A stretch of 16,506 nucleotides of DNA from the NCBI GenBank assembly GCA_964577195.1, contig CAZNYF010000059.1, positions 1 through 16,506 on the forward strand. Reading direction: 5' to 3'. The DNA comes from HyVt-560 sp964577195 (GTDB lineage: Bacteria > Pseudomonadota > Gammaproteobacteria > UWMA-0217). Below the pieces are notes generated by a model that was not told the DNA's origin, made no database searches, and saw nothing but the letters and a program-made list of their open reading frames with translations. The number at the start of each line of letters is the position of its first letter. The stretch's first letter is position 1. Both the position numbers and the translations under genes were made by a program. Positions 9,001 through 14,044 of the stretch are shown here, piece after piece.

Positions 9001-9925
9001 CATGCTCTGAAATCTTTTGATTTTCATCAAATAAGATCACTTTTGGAATTGCATACTGACCGCGTTCATCACTACCAGGTACTTTAACGATATGTATGCC
9101 CGGGATGCTTTCAGAAATGCTTACCCACTGATGAGTACGAATGGCGTGCTGTACTACTTTGCGGGTGATCTGCAGTTGCTCTGCATTGAGAGCGATCTTG
9201 GCCGAGAGATGGGTAATAATATTAATCAGTAGCGGGTTGCCACCAGAATAATAGTGAATTCGACGTCCGCCAGTAGTGGTCAGCTGTAAACGTGTGAATT
9301 CCATGTTGCGGGATAGTTGCTCTGAAATATAAGCACGTGTTTCTATCTCGGTAAATGGAGTGATCTCACAGGCGAGTGCAGATAGATCTGCAGAGAACGT
9401 CAGTTCTCGTATCTTACGGTTAATTTTTGCACCGTTTCTAGCCAGTAAAACAATATTTAAAATTCGGGTATCTCTGGATTCGAGTTCTGAAAGTGATTGC
9501 AGCAGCTCGAATACTTCCTCACTTAGTTCGTGCGCATTGTCTACTGCAAGCACAAATTGCTCTCCTTGCAGATACTGTTCGATCAGAAAGTCAATAAGAG
9601 ACGAGTGTAAGTCTTGAGTCGTTTCGCCGTGGATGATGCCGTCAAATGATACTGCAACAGAATGTAAAAATTCCATGGGTGAATCCAGACGTTCACTGAG
9701 CACCGCAATTTTTGCGGGTGTATTAATTGATGAGACATAGTCATCCAGCAAACGAGTTTTACCAGTGCCGAGGTCACCAGTAATATAGACAAGGTTCAAC
9801 GAGCCTTTAAGTAACTCGGAGAGCGCCCGAGATGCTTTTCTTTGACCAGCGCTAGAAAAAAACGGGGTATTGATAGCACCGTAATTTAGCTTTTCATCGT
9901 TCGTGATTTGGATTTTTGATTTCAT
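6020..9925 (-). CDS. Giant ExeA-like AAA ATPase - FHA - transmembrane - TPR protein
   Basis: The 1,301 residues read in order: an AAA/ExeA-like ATPase (Walker A GDLGTGKT at about 50-57, Walker B FVLAVDNAHE at about 124-133, D129); an FHA domain at about 305-386 (GRDASSSIRL, SVSRRHA, NSINGTQVN), which normally binds phosphothreonine; a membrane span at about 448-469 (ASLITVSTIASLGLITGAII); a Pro/Ala/Val/Thr-rich linker; and an extracytoplasmic half with TPR-like units at about 660-757, 960-1057, 1083-1133, 1163-1208 and 1226-1273, ending in a Lys/Gln/Leu coiled coil. A second P/V/A/Q-rich segment (about 850-950) lies between the first two units. ExeA/GspA-type ATPases help insert secretion machinery through peptidoglycan; a similar assembly role is inferred. 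Start: ATG 9925. The longer GTG start at 10006 lacks a ribosome binding site and falls inside a perfect CRP-like site. No gene symbol can be assigned. Confidence 0.88.
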   Translation of the reverse strand: MKSKIQITNDEKLNYGAINTPFFSSAGQRKASRALSELLKGSLNLVYITGDLGTGKTRLLDDYVSSINTPAKIAVLSERLDSPMEFLHSVAVSFDGIIHGETTQDLHSSLIDFLIEQYLQGEQFVLAVDNAHELSEEVFELLQSLSELESRDTRILNIVLLARNGAKINRKIRELTFSADLSALACEITPFTEIETRAYISEQLSRNMEFTRLQLTTTGGRRIHYYSGGNPLLINIITHLSAKIALNAEQLQITRKVVQHAIRTHQWVSISESIPGIHIVKVPGSDERGQYAIPKVILFDENQKISEHELSEEKTWMGRDASSSIRLNQQSVSRRHALITKENGNVWISNLNSINGTQVNSKPVLRRVLLDGDVIRVGNFLLLFVYEEAADSSGHLKEASHSDTSVIEEDLNDDVDNYIELPTALREEPVPAYEAVHQRPGKPPKSKASLITVSTIASLGLITGAIIISQNGIEKFDISFPKGGNVETTPPEITEIIPAEAQAPAQSNEITAAKPIVSITPAVTETTDATLDTGFTGLASTKSDVDVEPVGLPPAPEAIIEAPIAPTAPVESVSESTIEEIIPMIAPAQEIFSPEIFSTNSDAIITDTRFVAGEKAEAGFSDLVFASPGSNSLYVKDEYKFDNSALLSDRSYDSVTFDWNDIDQLLQRGQQQIANLKLTVPADDNAYDTYKTVLSLDPGNQEAQDGLNFIAERYQNLAIASKDRFNFDHALKMSNRGLEVVPDHAGLLSLQDELAVLAASGQTYSVAIAKVSEQELNQRYNIEKVPENELNQNYNIARVSDSEMDALYSASATPQFIQPLQTPRRFVSNETSQPIFVNNPVSIEPVTTVSTYVPPVATPRPTVTIQPVAPTPQVVATVAQQLVAQPIAVAPQVTAPVAQVTVQPAAITQPQPVVPKVALAPVPAAKQVIPNYLNPGLSNRATASLAPKPVPVSSETILNVDHLLKKAGRLQSIGHYTGPAGENALDTYKRILSLEPMNPDALIGLLDIADYYYRESEKLMLLGDPLSSLAMIEEGLKVRPDHKGLRQLQTNAQLLLAKEGKERGIGNQRLSRSDRKTVKASRHIEKLVTDARDRLNEKEYSKSLSIIEQGLKLDPDNPELISIRSDALHSLANLEKKWGQEQRLREQNLARQQRVKYEVNEKKAERLLSKARKDYQQGNYQAALNSTRTGLLVMPEHIEMIALQKKIESSWDRTTRTQANKAVNSVVSGIVAKAKKTHASGDSAATMRLIETGLTIDPGNINLKVLKLEIEKTREIELLKQQANTKLQELEKLKQQAKLSN
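7493..7618 (-). repeat. Three tandem 14-residue repeats inside the ATPase/FHA/TPR protein
   Basis: The coding strand gives three consecutive 14-residue units beginning KVSEQELNQRYNIE, KVPENELNQNYNIA and RVSDSEMDALYSAS. They lie between the first TPR-like module and the P/V/A-rich linker. The first two agree at 10 of 14 positions and the third is more diverged, indicating an internal duplication at protein level. Confidence 0.75.
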
Positions 9926-9991
9926 TTTTTTGTACACATTCCTGTTGCTAGACCTTTGATCTCTATTAACTCTCCATTTATCTCTAGTATC

Positions 9992-10007
9992 TGTGAGCCT
10001 GTTCACA
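9992..10007. promoter_or_regulatory. Perfect CRP/Vfr-like site upstream of the ATPase/FHA/TPR gene
   Basis: CTGTGA-N6-TCACAG is a perfect palindrome containing the full CRP core. Reading the minus strand, GTTAAT at 9970-9965 lies where a -10 element would be if the site were centred at -41.5 (class II), giving a start near 9958 and a leader of about 33 bases before the ATG at 9925. This geometry supports the shorter protein start. Confidence 0.55.
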
Positions 10008-10052
10008 GAATGTAGTGAGTGGATACGAGTTCCGTCACAAGATCAGCGTTTA

Positions 10053-10083
10053 ATTAAACCGAACTACTCTGTAGAATTGTCAA
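10053..10083 (-). promoter_or_regulatory. Candidate sigma-70 promoter for the ATPase/FHA/TPR gene
   Basis: On the minus strand a perfect TTGACA (10083-10078) is followed after 19 bp by TTTAAT (10058-10053), a 5/6 match to the -10 consensus. The spacer is longer than ideal. The -10 overlaps a 12-bp perfect palindrome, GTTTAATTAAAC (10048-10059), and a TTACA-N8-TGTAA dyad lies just upstream at 10096-10113. From this promoter the CRP-like site at 9992 would lie downstream of the start point, which would fit repression. Confidence 0.35.
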
Positions 10084-10095
10084 CAGCGCAAAGAC

Positions 10096-10113
10096 TTACA
10101 TTTCCTTTTGTAA
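10096..10113. promoter_or_regulatory. TTACA-N8-TGTAA dyad
   Basis: An inverted repeat of 5 bp with an 8-bp spacer lies about 13 bp upstream of the TTGACA of the minus-strand promoter. Its left half, CTTACATTT (10095-10103), matches CTTACACTT at 10213-10221 in 8 of 9 positions. It may be an operator for a regulator shared with the divergent operon. Confidence 0.35.
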
Positions 10114-10197
10114 AGCGTGCTTAACAATCTCCTAAAAATACGGGCACATAAAGGAACTAGTAGGAATTAATTGAGAATCTAATGCGCTAGAACAGAA

Positions 10198-10249
10198 AAG
10201 TGTAAACCCAGGCTTACACTTGACGGGGAGGTGTCTTAGTTAATATATT
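10198..10249 (+). promoter_or_regulatory. Dyad-overlapped sigma-70-like promoter of the secreted-protein operon
   Basis: AAGTGTAA-N8-TTACACTT (10198-10221) is a perfect 8-bp inverted repeat whose right arm runs into TTGACG (10220-10225, 5/6 to the -35). TATATT (10244-10249, 5/6 to the -10) follows after 18 bp. A start near 10256 would leave a leader of about 185 bases before the ATG at 10442. A dyad abutting the -35 element suits an activator or a repressor. Confidence 0.45.
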
Positions 10250-10315
10250 GAGCGGGGTTTGTTTTATTGTAATCACTAGTCTGAATTCCCTATTTTATGG
10301 GGGTTGTAGGCTTAT

Positions 10316-10330
10316 TGGCACGAATACTGT
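10316..10330 (+). promoter_or_regulatory. Weak sigma-54-like element upstream of the secreted-protein operon
   Basis: TGGCACGAATACTGT keeps the GG of the -24 element with the correct 10-base gap, but the -12 element reads GT where GC is expected. It lies about 110 bases before the ATG at 10442. The mismatch at the most conserved -12 position keeps confidence low. Confidence 0.22.
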
Positions 10331-10441
10331 GTACATGTGCTTATGAAGATTGAATCTCAAGTCAGCTTGTATGCTGAGTTTTGATTATAAATATTAAAGG
10401 CTGCCGTTAAGGTAATAATTTTACAGGTGAGGTAATTAGTT

Positions 10442-10792
10442 ATGAGAAATATAAAAAGAGCGATGGTGTTCGTTGGGTTACTTTCTATCACTGCGACAAC
10501 AACTGTTAGTGCAGCAGGCACTGGTAACGATGTTCTTATACTGGATGAAACAGCGCTTTCAAATGCTACAGGACGTGAAAATCTTCAGGAGCAGACGAGT
10601 GATGTGAGTCAAGGCGCAACCTTGACGGATAACCAGTTAACAGCAGGGGAGACTGGCAGTAACGTTATTTCCAGTAGCGCGTTCTCTAATCTTCAGGGAA
10701 TTTCGCACGTGATTCAAAATACGGGTAACAACGTGATCATCCAGGACAACACAACATTTAACGTCCAATTTATTCCAGCCAGTGTTAACTAG
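10442..10792 (+). CDS. Small secreted protein with a leader-like element and an IQNT...TF motif
   Basis: This is a 116-residue exported protein of unrecognised function. Residues 1-24 form a Sec signal peptide (hydrophobic core VFVGLLSIT, probable cleavage after TVSA). Directly after it comes VLILDETALSNATGREN (31-47), which resembles the leader-like L-x-D-x-x-L-x-x-x-(T/S)-G motif found near the N terminus of some gammaproteobacterial surface proteins. The C-terminal part, HVIQNTGNNVIIQDNTTFNV (89-108), shares IQNT-x-NN-x2-IQ-x3-TF with the protein at 11580. The composition is rich in Asn, Thr, Ser and Gln with no cysteine, as in fibre or amyloid-like subunits. The ribosome binding site AGGTGAGG (10425-10432) with a 9-base spacer fixes the start. 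It is the first gene of a three-gene operon and perhaps the most expressed. Confidence 0.82.
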   Translation: MRNIKRAMVFVGLLSITATTTVSAAGTGNDVLILDETALSNATGRENLQEQTSDVSQGATLTDNQLTAGETGSNVISSSAFSNLQGISHVIQNTGNNVIIQDNTTFNVQFIPASVN

Positions 10793-10809
10793 CGCTTAAC
10801 GGCGCTTTA
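10791..10809 (+). terminator. Weak hairpin after the first secreted-protein gene (possible attenuator)
   Basis: AGCGC-TTAACG-GCGCT starts inside the stop codon and is followed by TTTAAAA. The 5-bp stem and short T run suggest partial termination at most, which would lower transcription of the peptidase gene relative to the first gene. Confidence 0.3.
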
Positions 10810-10856
10810 AAATTCGCATTAGATAAAAATAATAAAACAATAGGGATTAAGTAAAT

Positions 10857-11570
10857 ATGCTCATGAAGCAACTAAAATTGGTAACAGCTACGCTCACTTT
10901 GTCAGCGGCGTTGATGGGGTCTGCTCTGGCAGGGGCATTTATTTTGCCAAGCGCAACAGGTATTGGTGGAACGCTAGCAGTTCCTGTACATAGCATCACC
11001 GAATCCAAGTTTGATGGCGTAATCAAACAGTACCATGATTTTAGCTGCGGATCAGCGGCGGTTGCGACATTGCTTACCTATCACTACGAAAACTCTGTTG
11101 ATGAAGAAGAGGTATTTACTTACATGTGGGAGCGAGGTGATAAAAAGAAAATTGAATCACTGGGTTTTTCCATGCTGGATATGAAAAAGTATCTCAAGCA
11201 TCTTGGGTTTCGTGCAGATGGTTTTCGGATCTCACTGGATAAGTTCAAAAAATATAATGTGCCAGGTATCGCATTGATTAACACACAAGGCTACCAACAC
11301 TTTGTTGTTGTCAAGGGTATCAAGGATGATGTCGTATTGCTGGGGGATCCGGCATTAGGTAAAAGAACCATGTCACGTGAGCAGTTCAAGAAAGAATGGG
11401 CGGGTATTTTCTTTCTGGTAAGAAACCATGCCAATGTCGGTCGTTACTATTTTAACCAGGAAGAAGAATGGGGTAATTTGGCATCTGCGCCCTTACAAGA
11501 AGGCATTAACCGCGATTTATCAGATCTATCTGAGTTCACTCTTTCACTTCCACAAGCAGGCGATTTCTAG
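10857..11570 (+). CDS. Periplasmic C39-family cysteine peptidase
   Basis: This papain-like C39 peptidase carries its own signal peptide (residues 1-25, cleavage near SALA-GA) in place of the ABC-transporter fusion typical of bacteriocin exporters, so it should act in the periplasm. The catalytic set is complete: oxyanion-hole Q58 and nucleophile C64 in KQYHDFSCGSAA, H148 in YQHFVVVKG, and D164 in LLGDPALGKR. C39 enzymes normally cut after a double-glycine leader; the gene directly downstream encodes a protein with ELRGG, an obvious candidate substrate. FapD of the Pseudomonas Fap amyloid operon is a precedent for a periplasmic C39 peptidase. A ribosome binding site AGGGA (10842-10846) precedes the ATG at 10857; a second ATG at 10863 is also possible. 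The stop overlaps the next gene's ribosome binding site, implying coupled translation. Confidence 0.9.
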   Translation: MLMKQLKLVTATLTLSAALMGSALAGAFILPSATGIGGTLAVPVHSITESKFDGVIKQYHDFSCGSAAVATLLTYHYENSVDEEEVFTYMWERGDKKKIESLGFSMLDMKKYLKHLGFRADGFRISLDKFKKYNVPGIALINTQGYQHFVVVKGIKDDVVLLGDPALGKRTMSREQFKKEWAGIFFLVRNHANVGRYYFNQEEEWGNLASAPLQEGINRDLSDLSEFTLSLPQAGDF

Positions 11571-11579
11571 GAGCTAATG

Positions 11580-12161
11580 ATGAAACTAACTAATTTTAAA
11601 ATTGTAACTTCAGTTTGCGCCGCACTATTAATAACTACTTTGGCAGGTCATTCTGTTATCGCCGGGTTGTATAGTGGTACTAGCGCATCACCAAGACTCA
11701 ATCAATTAGCAATGATGGATATAGCCGCATTGGACGATCCAGAAATGGACGAACTTCGAGGTGGCTTCTTTAATTCTGGGAATGTTGAAATTTCATTTGG
11801 ATTTGAGAGTATTCTCAAGGTTGACGGTATCTTACAAACTCGCTTGTCACTTAATATTCCAAAGATTACGGTCAACCCCAGAACTCGCGAAGTGACCTAC
11901 TCAAGTATTCAAGCCACCAGTTTTAAGTCTGGTAATTTAGCTGAAGGGTTGACAGTTTCTGTTCCTGGTTCGAACGGAGAAACGGGGCTTGCTCTGGCAA
12001 GACTACTCCAAAGCACCCCTGTGATTATTCAGAATACGGCTAATAATCGTACTATTCAAAACTTTCAAACTTTTGACTTGGGTATTAAAGGCATTGATCC
12101 CAATTTCACCCCAGGTGTAAAAGGACTCATACTTCCTTCATTGATTAACTCTATTAACTAG
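11580..12161 (+). CDS. Secreted protein with a double-glycine leader motif, putative C39 substrate
   Basis: This is a 193-residue exported protein of unrecognised function. Residues 1-29 form a Sec signal peptide (cleavage near SVIA-GL). A spacer follows, then LDDPEMDELRGG (51-62), which resembles bacteriocin-type double-glycine leaders, then FFNSGNVEISFGFESILKVDG. Cleavage by the upstream C39 peptidase after G62 would release a mature region of about 131 residues. Near the C terminus VIIQNTANNRTIQNFQTFDL (148-167) shares IQNT-x-NN-x2-IQ-x3-TF with the small protein at 10442. The ribosome binding site AGGAG (11569-11573) overlaps the stop of the peptidase gene and is 6 bases from the ATG at 11580; the ATG at 11577 is only 3 bases away and less likely. 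It is the last gene of the operon. Confidence 0.82.
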   Translation: MKLTNFKIVTSVCAALLITTLAGHSVIAGLYSGTSASPRLNQLAMMDIAALDDPEMDELRGGFFNSGNVEISFGFESILKVDGILQTRLSLNIPKITVNPRTREVTYSSIQATSFKSGNLAEGLTVSVPGSNGETGLALARLLQSTPVIIQNTANNRTIQNFQTFDLGIKGIDPNFTPGVKGLILPSLINSIN

Positions 12162-12729
12162 GGCCTGTAAACACTATTGACACCGTCGCTGCTGGAATCC
12201 ATTTTTTTATCCAGCAAGGCGGGAAAAGTGCTTAATAGTTGTTCTATTTAAGCGTTTTTACAACACAGCGGGGTGAAAAATGAGTGCTAGATGTTCGACA
12301 GAAACAATGCAGTATAGCGAATCTCATCGTTTAATAGCTTCTAGATCTCGGTAACTATCGCTCGCCTTGCTCGACTACTGTAAGACTCTTACACCCCTCG
12401 CCAACATCTTGTTGGCGAGACAGAGTGGTGAAATCAGTCGTCTGGTTACAACTCTCCCAATCAAAAATTAGACGAGATACAGCTATCTGCTACTTTAGCA
12501 GTAGTGATTACGTAGTAAGTCGTATTTTTCCTTACCTATTCCCTTGATCCATATCCTCTCTTTGAAAGAATAAACGGAGCATTCTATTCAACGAGTGGTA
12601 GATAAATATTGCCTTTTAAAAATTAGAATATTTTATTGCTAAGTAACCTTTAGAAATTTTGAGGCTCTACCAGCTCTATGAATAGAGAAATAATTTATTA
12701 CTGTTTAATAAGCTGCTTGTGGAATAATA
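12162..12729. other. 568-bp gap rich in short hairpins; no gene seen
   Basis: No credible coding frame is present. The gap holds several perfect short inverted repeats: TGCTGGA/TCCAGCA (12190-12216, with a poly-T loop), TGTAAG-ACT-CTTACA (12379-12393), CTCGCCAACA/TGTTGGCGAG (12397-12419), CTGCTA-CTT-TAGCAG (12487-12501) and CTCTAT-GA-ATAGAG (12674-12687). A small RNA, a structured leader of the roadblock gene, or clustered operators are all possible. No transposase or clear insertion-sequence ends are seen. Confidence 0.45.
12379..12419. promoter_or_regulatory. Two adjacent perfect dyads upstream of the roadblock gene
   Basis: TGTAAG-ACT-CTTACA (12379-12393) is followed after 3 bp by a 10-bp perfect inverted repeat, CTCGCCAACA / TGTTGGCGAG, with a 3-base TCT loop (12397-12419). 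The second could fold into a strong RNA hairpin but has no T tract, so it is not a standard terminator. The first resembles the CTTACA half-sites in the divergent region near 10100-10220. Confidence 0.4.
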
Positions 12730-13092
12730 ATGAGAGCAAAATTACTGGATGCTGTGCTGTCTGATCTTCACCAAAATGGTGATGGTGTAGAAGCCTCGGC
12801 AATTATGTCCAATGATGGTTTGATGATGTCGTCATATTTACCTGACAATTACGAAGAGAATCGCTTAGCTGCCATCACCGCTGCACTTGTGTCGCTTTCG
12901 GCCAGAGCTGCTGCTGATTTTTATCGTGGTCGCGTGACTCAAATCCTGATCCGTGGAGATCGTGGTAATTTTGTGGTTTCCAGAGCTGGGAATGACGCTG
13001 TACTGATTGTTCTTACACCCGCATCATCCAGATTAGGGATTACATTTATCGATTGCAAACGCGCCGCTGAGGAAATCGAACAAATTCTCTAA
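12730..13092 (+). CDS. Roadblock/LC7-domain protein
   Basis: This is a 120-residue cytosolic protein that is essentially one roadblock/LC7 domain: EASAIMSNDGLMMSSYLP, then a helix (RLAAITAALVSLSARAAADF), then VTQILIRGDRGNFVVSRAGNDAVLIVLTP and a C-terminal helix ending EEIEQIL. In bacteria such proteins (MglB type) bind small Ras-like GTPases and act as activating proteins or scaffolds in polarity, motility or surface-structure control. No MglA-like GTPase is in this window, so the partner must lie elsewhere or the protein acts as a homodimeric scaffold. It appears monocistronic after a long structured gap. The start ATG 12730 has a weak GGA element 6 bases upstream. Confidence 0.88.
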   Translation: MRAKLLDAVLSDLHQNGDGVEASAIMSNDGLMMSSYLPDNYEENRLAAITAALVSLSARAAADFYRGRVTQILIRGDRGNFVVSRAGNDAVLIVLTPASSRLGITFIDCKRAAEEIEQIL

Positions 13093-13258
13093 AGTAGACC
13101 TTTACAAAAAACTGCAACCCAGCGCCCAACCAAAAATCAAGATTACTTAAATTATTCGACTGTGAATATTGGTAACGCTAAAAACTGGGTCTAAGTCCCG
13201 ATTTTTTACCATATTAATCGATAAATTCTGAATCCTTAATTATCCATGGATTCGGATT

Positions 13259-13900
13259 GTGCAAGAAAAAGCAGTATCTAACGCCCGTAGTACCCCATTA
13301 TCTAATCGTTTTAGGCAGCTCCTCGGTAGAAACCTACTGTGGACCCTACTGCCCGTCGTTGTTCTATTGTCTGCTTGTGATATATCCACCGGTGATGAAG
13401 GAATCGATTCTAGAACAGCAACGTTAAACGAATCTAGCTCGATAGTACAAAACCCTCAAAATAATCAGCTAAGTACTAGTCAGAAAAGACTGCTGGTATT
13501 AATAAACGCTGCGCGCTCGCAAACACAAACCTGCGGAGAGTTTGGGGCAATGCCCGCGGTGCAAAAGCTAAGCTGGAATTTTCTTTTAGAAAGCTCTGCG
13601 AGCAACACAGTGGATGACATGGCTTCTGGAGATTATTTTGCCCACATCAATCCGCTCACGCTAGAAAATGGCGCAGCAAGAATTTCTGCAGTTGGCTATG
13701 CCTATCAACGCTGGGGGGAGAATCTCGATGCTGGCTACGCCACGCCGGAGACTGCGATGAACGCACTCCTCGAAAGCGATACACACTGTCGTATTCTAAT
13801 GCGCCCCTATTGGAAAGAAGTCGCCTGGTTTCGCCGAGATACCCCCGAGCATGGTACTTACAACGTATTAGGTACGCAGCATTTTGGTCGGGAACAGTAG
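13259..13900 (+). CDS. CAP-domain (SCP/PR-1-like) lipoprotein
   Basis: This is a predicted lipoprotein of 213 residues: a basic N terminus, the hydrophobic core NLLWTLLPVVVLLSAC, and lipidation at C40. After a Ser/Asn-rich linker, a CAP domain spans about 75-210: LLVLINAARSQ, LSWNFLLESSASNTVDDMA, YFAHINP (H129), RWGENLDAGY (E154), SDTHCRILMRPYWKEVAW (H177) and NVLGTQHFG. The His/Glu positions of the CAP cavity are kept. Bacterial CAP proteins are exported and of mostly unknown activity. C92 and C177-adjacent C178 could form a disulfide. The start is a GTG at 13259 with no clear ribosome binding site; the nearby ATG at 13246 is out of frame, and the next in-frame ATG lies inside the domain. 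It is followed after 144 bp by another lipoprotein gene. Confidence 0.82.
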   Translation: MQEKAVSNARSTPLSNRFRQLLGRNLLWTLLPVVVLLSACDISTGDEGIDSRTATLNESSSIVQNPQNNQLSTSQKRLLVLINAARSQTQTCGEFGAMPAVQKLSWNFLLESSASNTVDDMASGDYFAHINPLTLENGAARISAVGYAYQRWGENLDAGYATPETAMNALLESDTHCRILMRPYWKEVAWFRRDTPEHGTYNVLGTQHFGREQ

Positions 13901-14044
13901 CTACTATGCTGTGAACTATAGCGATAGCCAGATAAGTAGCACGACCTTTTAGCAATTTTTAACAGAACTACTCAGGCATCACCTACCGCTATGGATAGCG
14001 CGTATGCGATTTGTATTCAGAAACGCTCAACGGACGAGGCTCCT

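Noticed and set aside
12162..12185. GGGCCTGTAAACAC after CTAG, resembling a transposon or insertion-sequence end
   Set aside because: No matching inverted end, target duplication or transposase fragment could be found in the gap or elsewhere in the window.
12190..12216. TGCTGGA / TCCAGCA hairpin as terminator of the secreted-protein operon
   Set aside because: The T run lies in the loop and not after the stem, so it does not have the form of an intrinsic terminator.
13656..13955. Minus-strand 99-residue frame over the CAP-domain gene
   Set aside because: Antisense to a gene with clear CAP motifs; composition is not protein-like.
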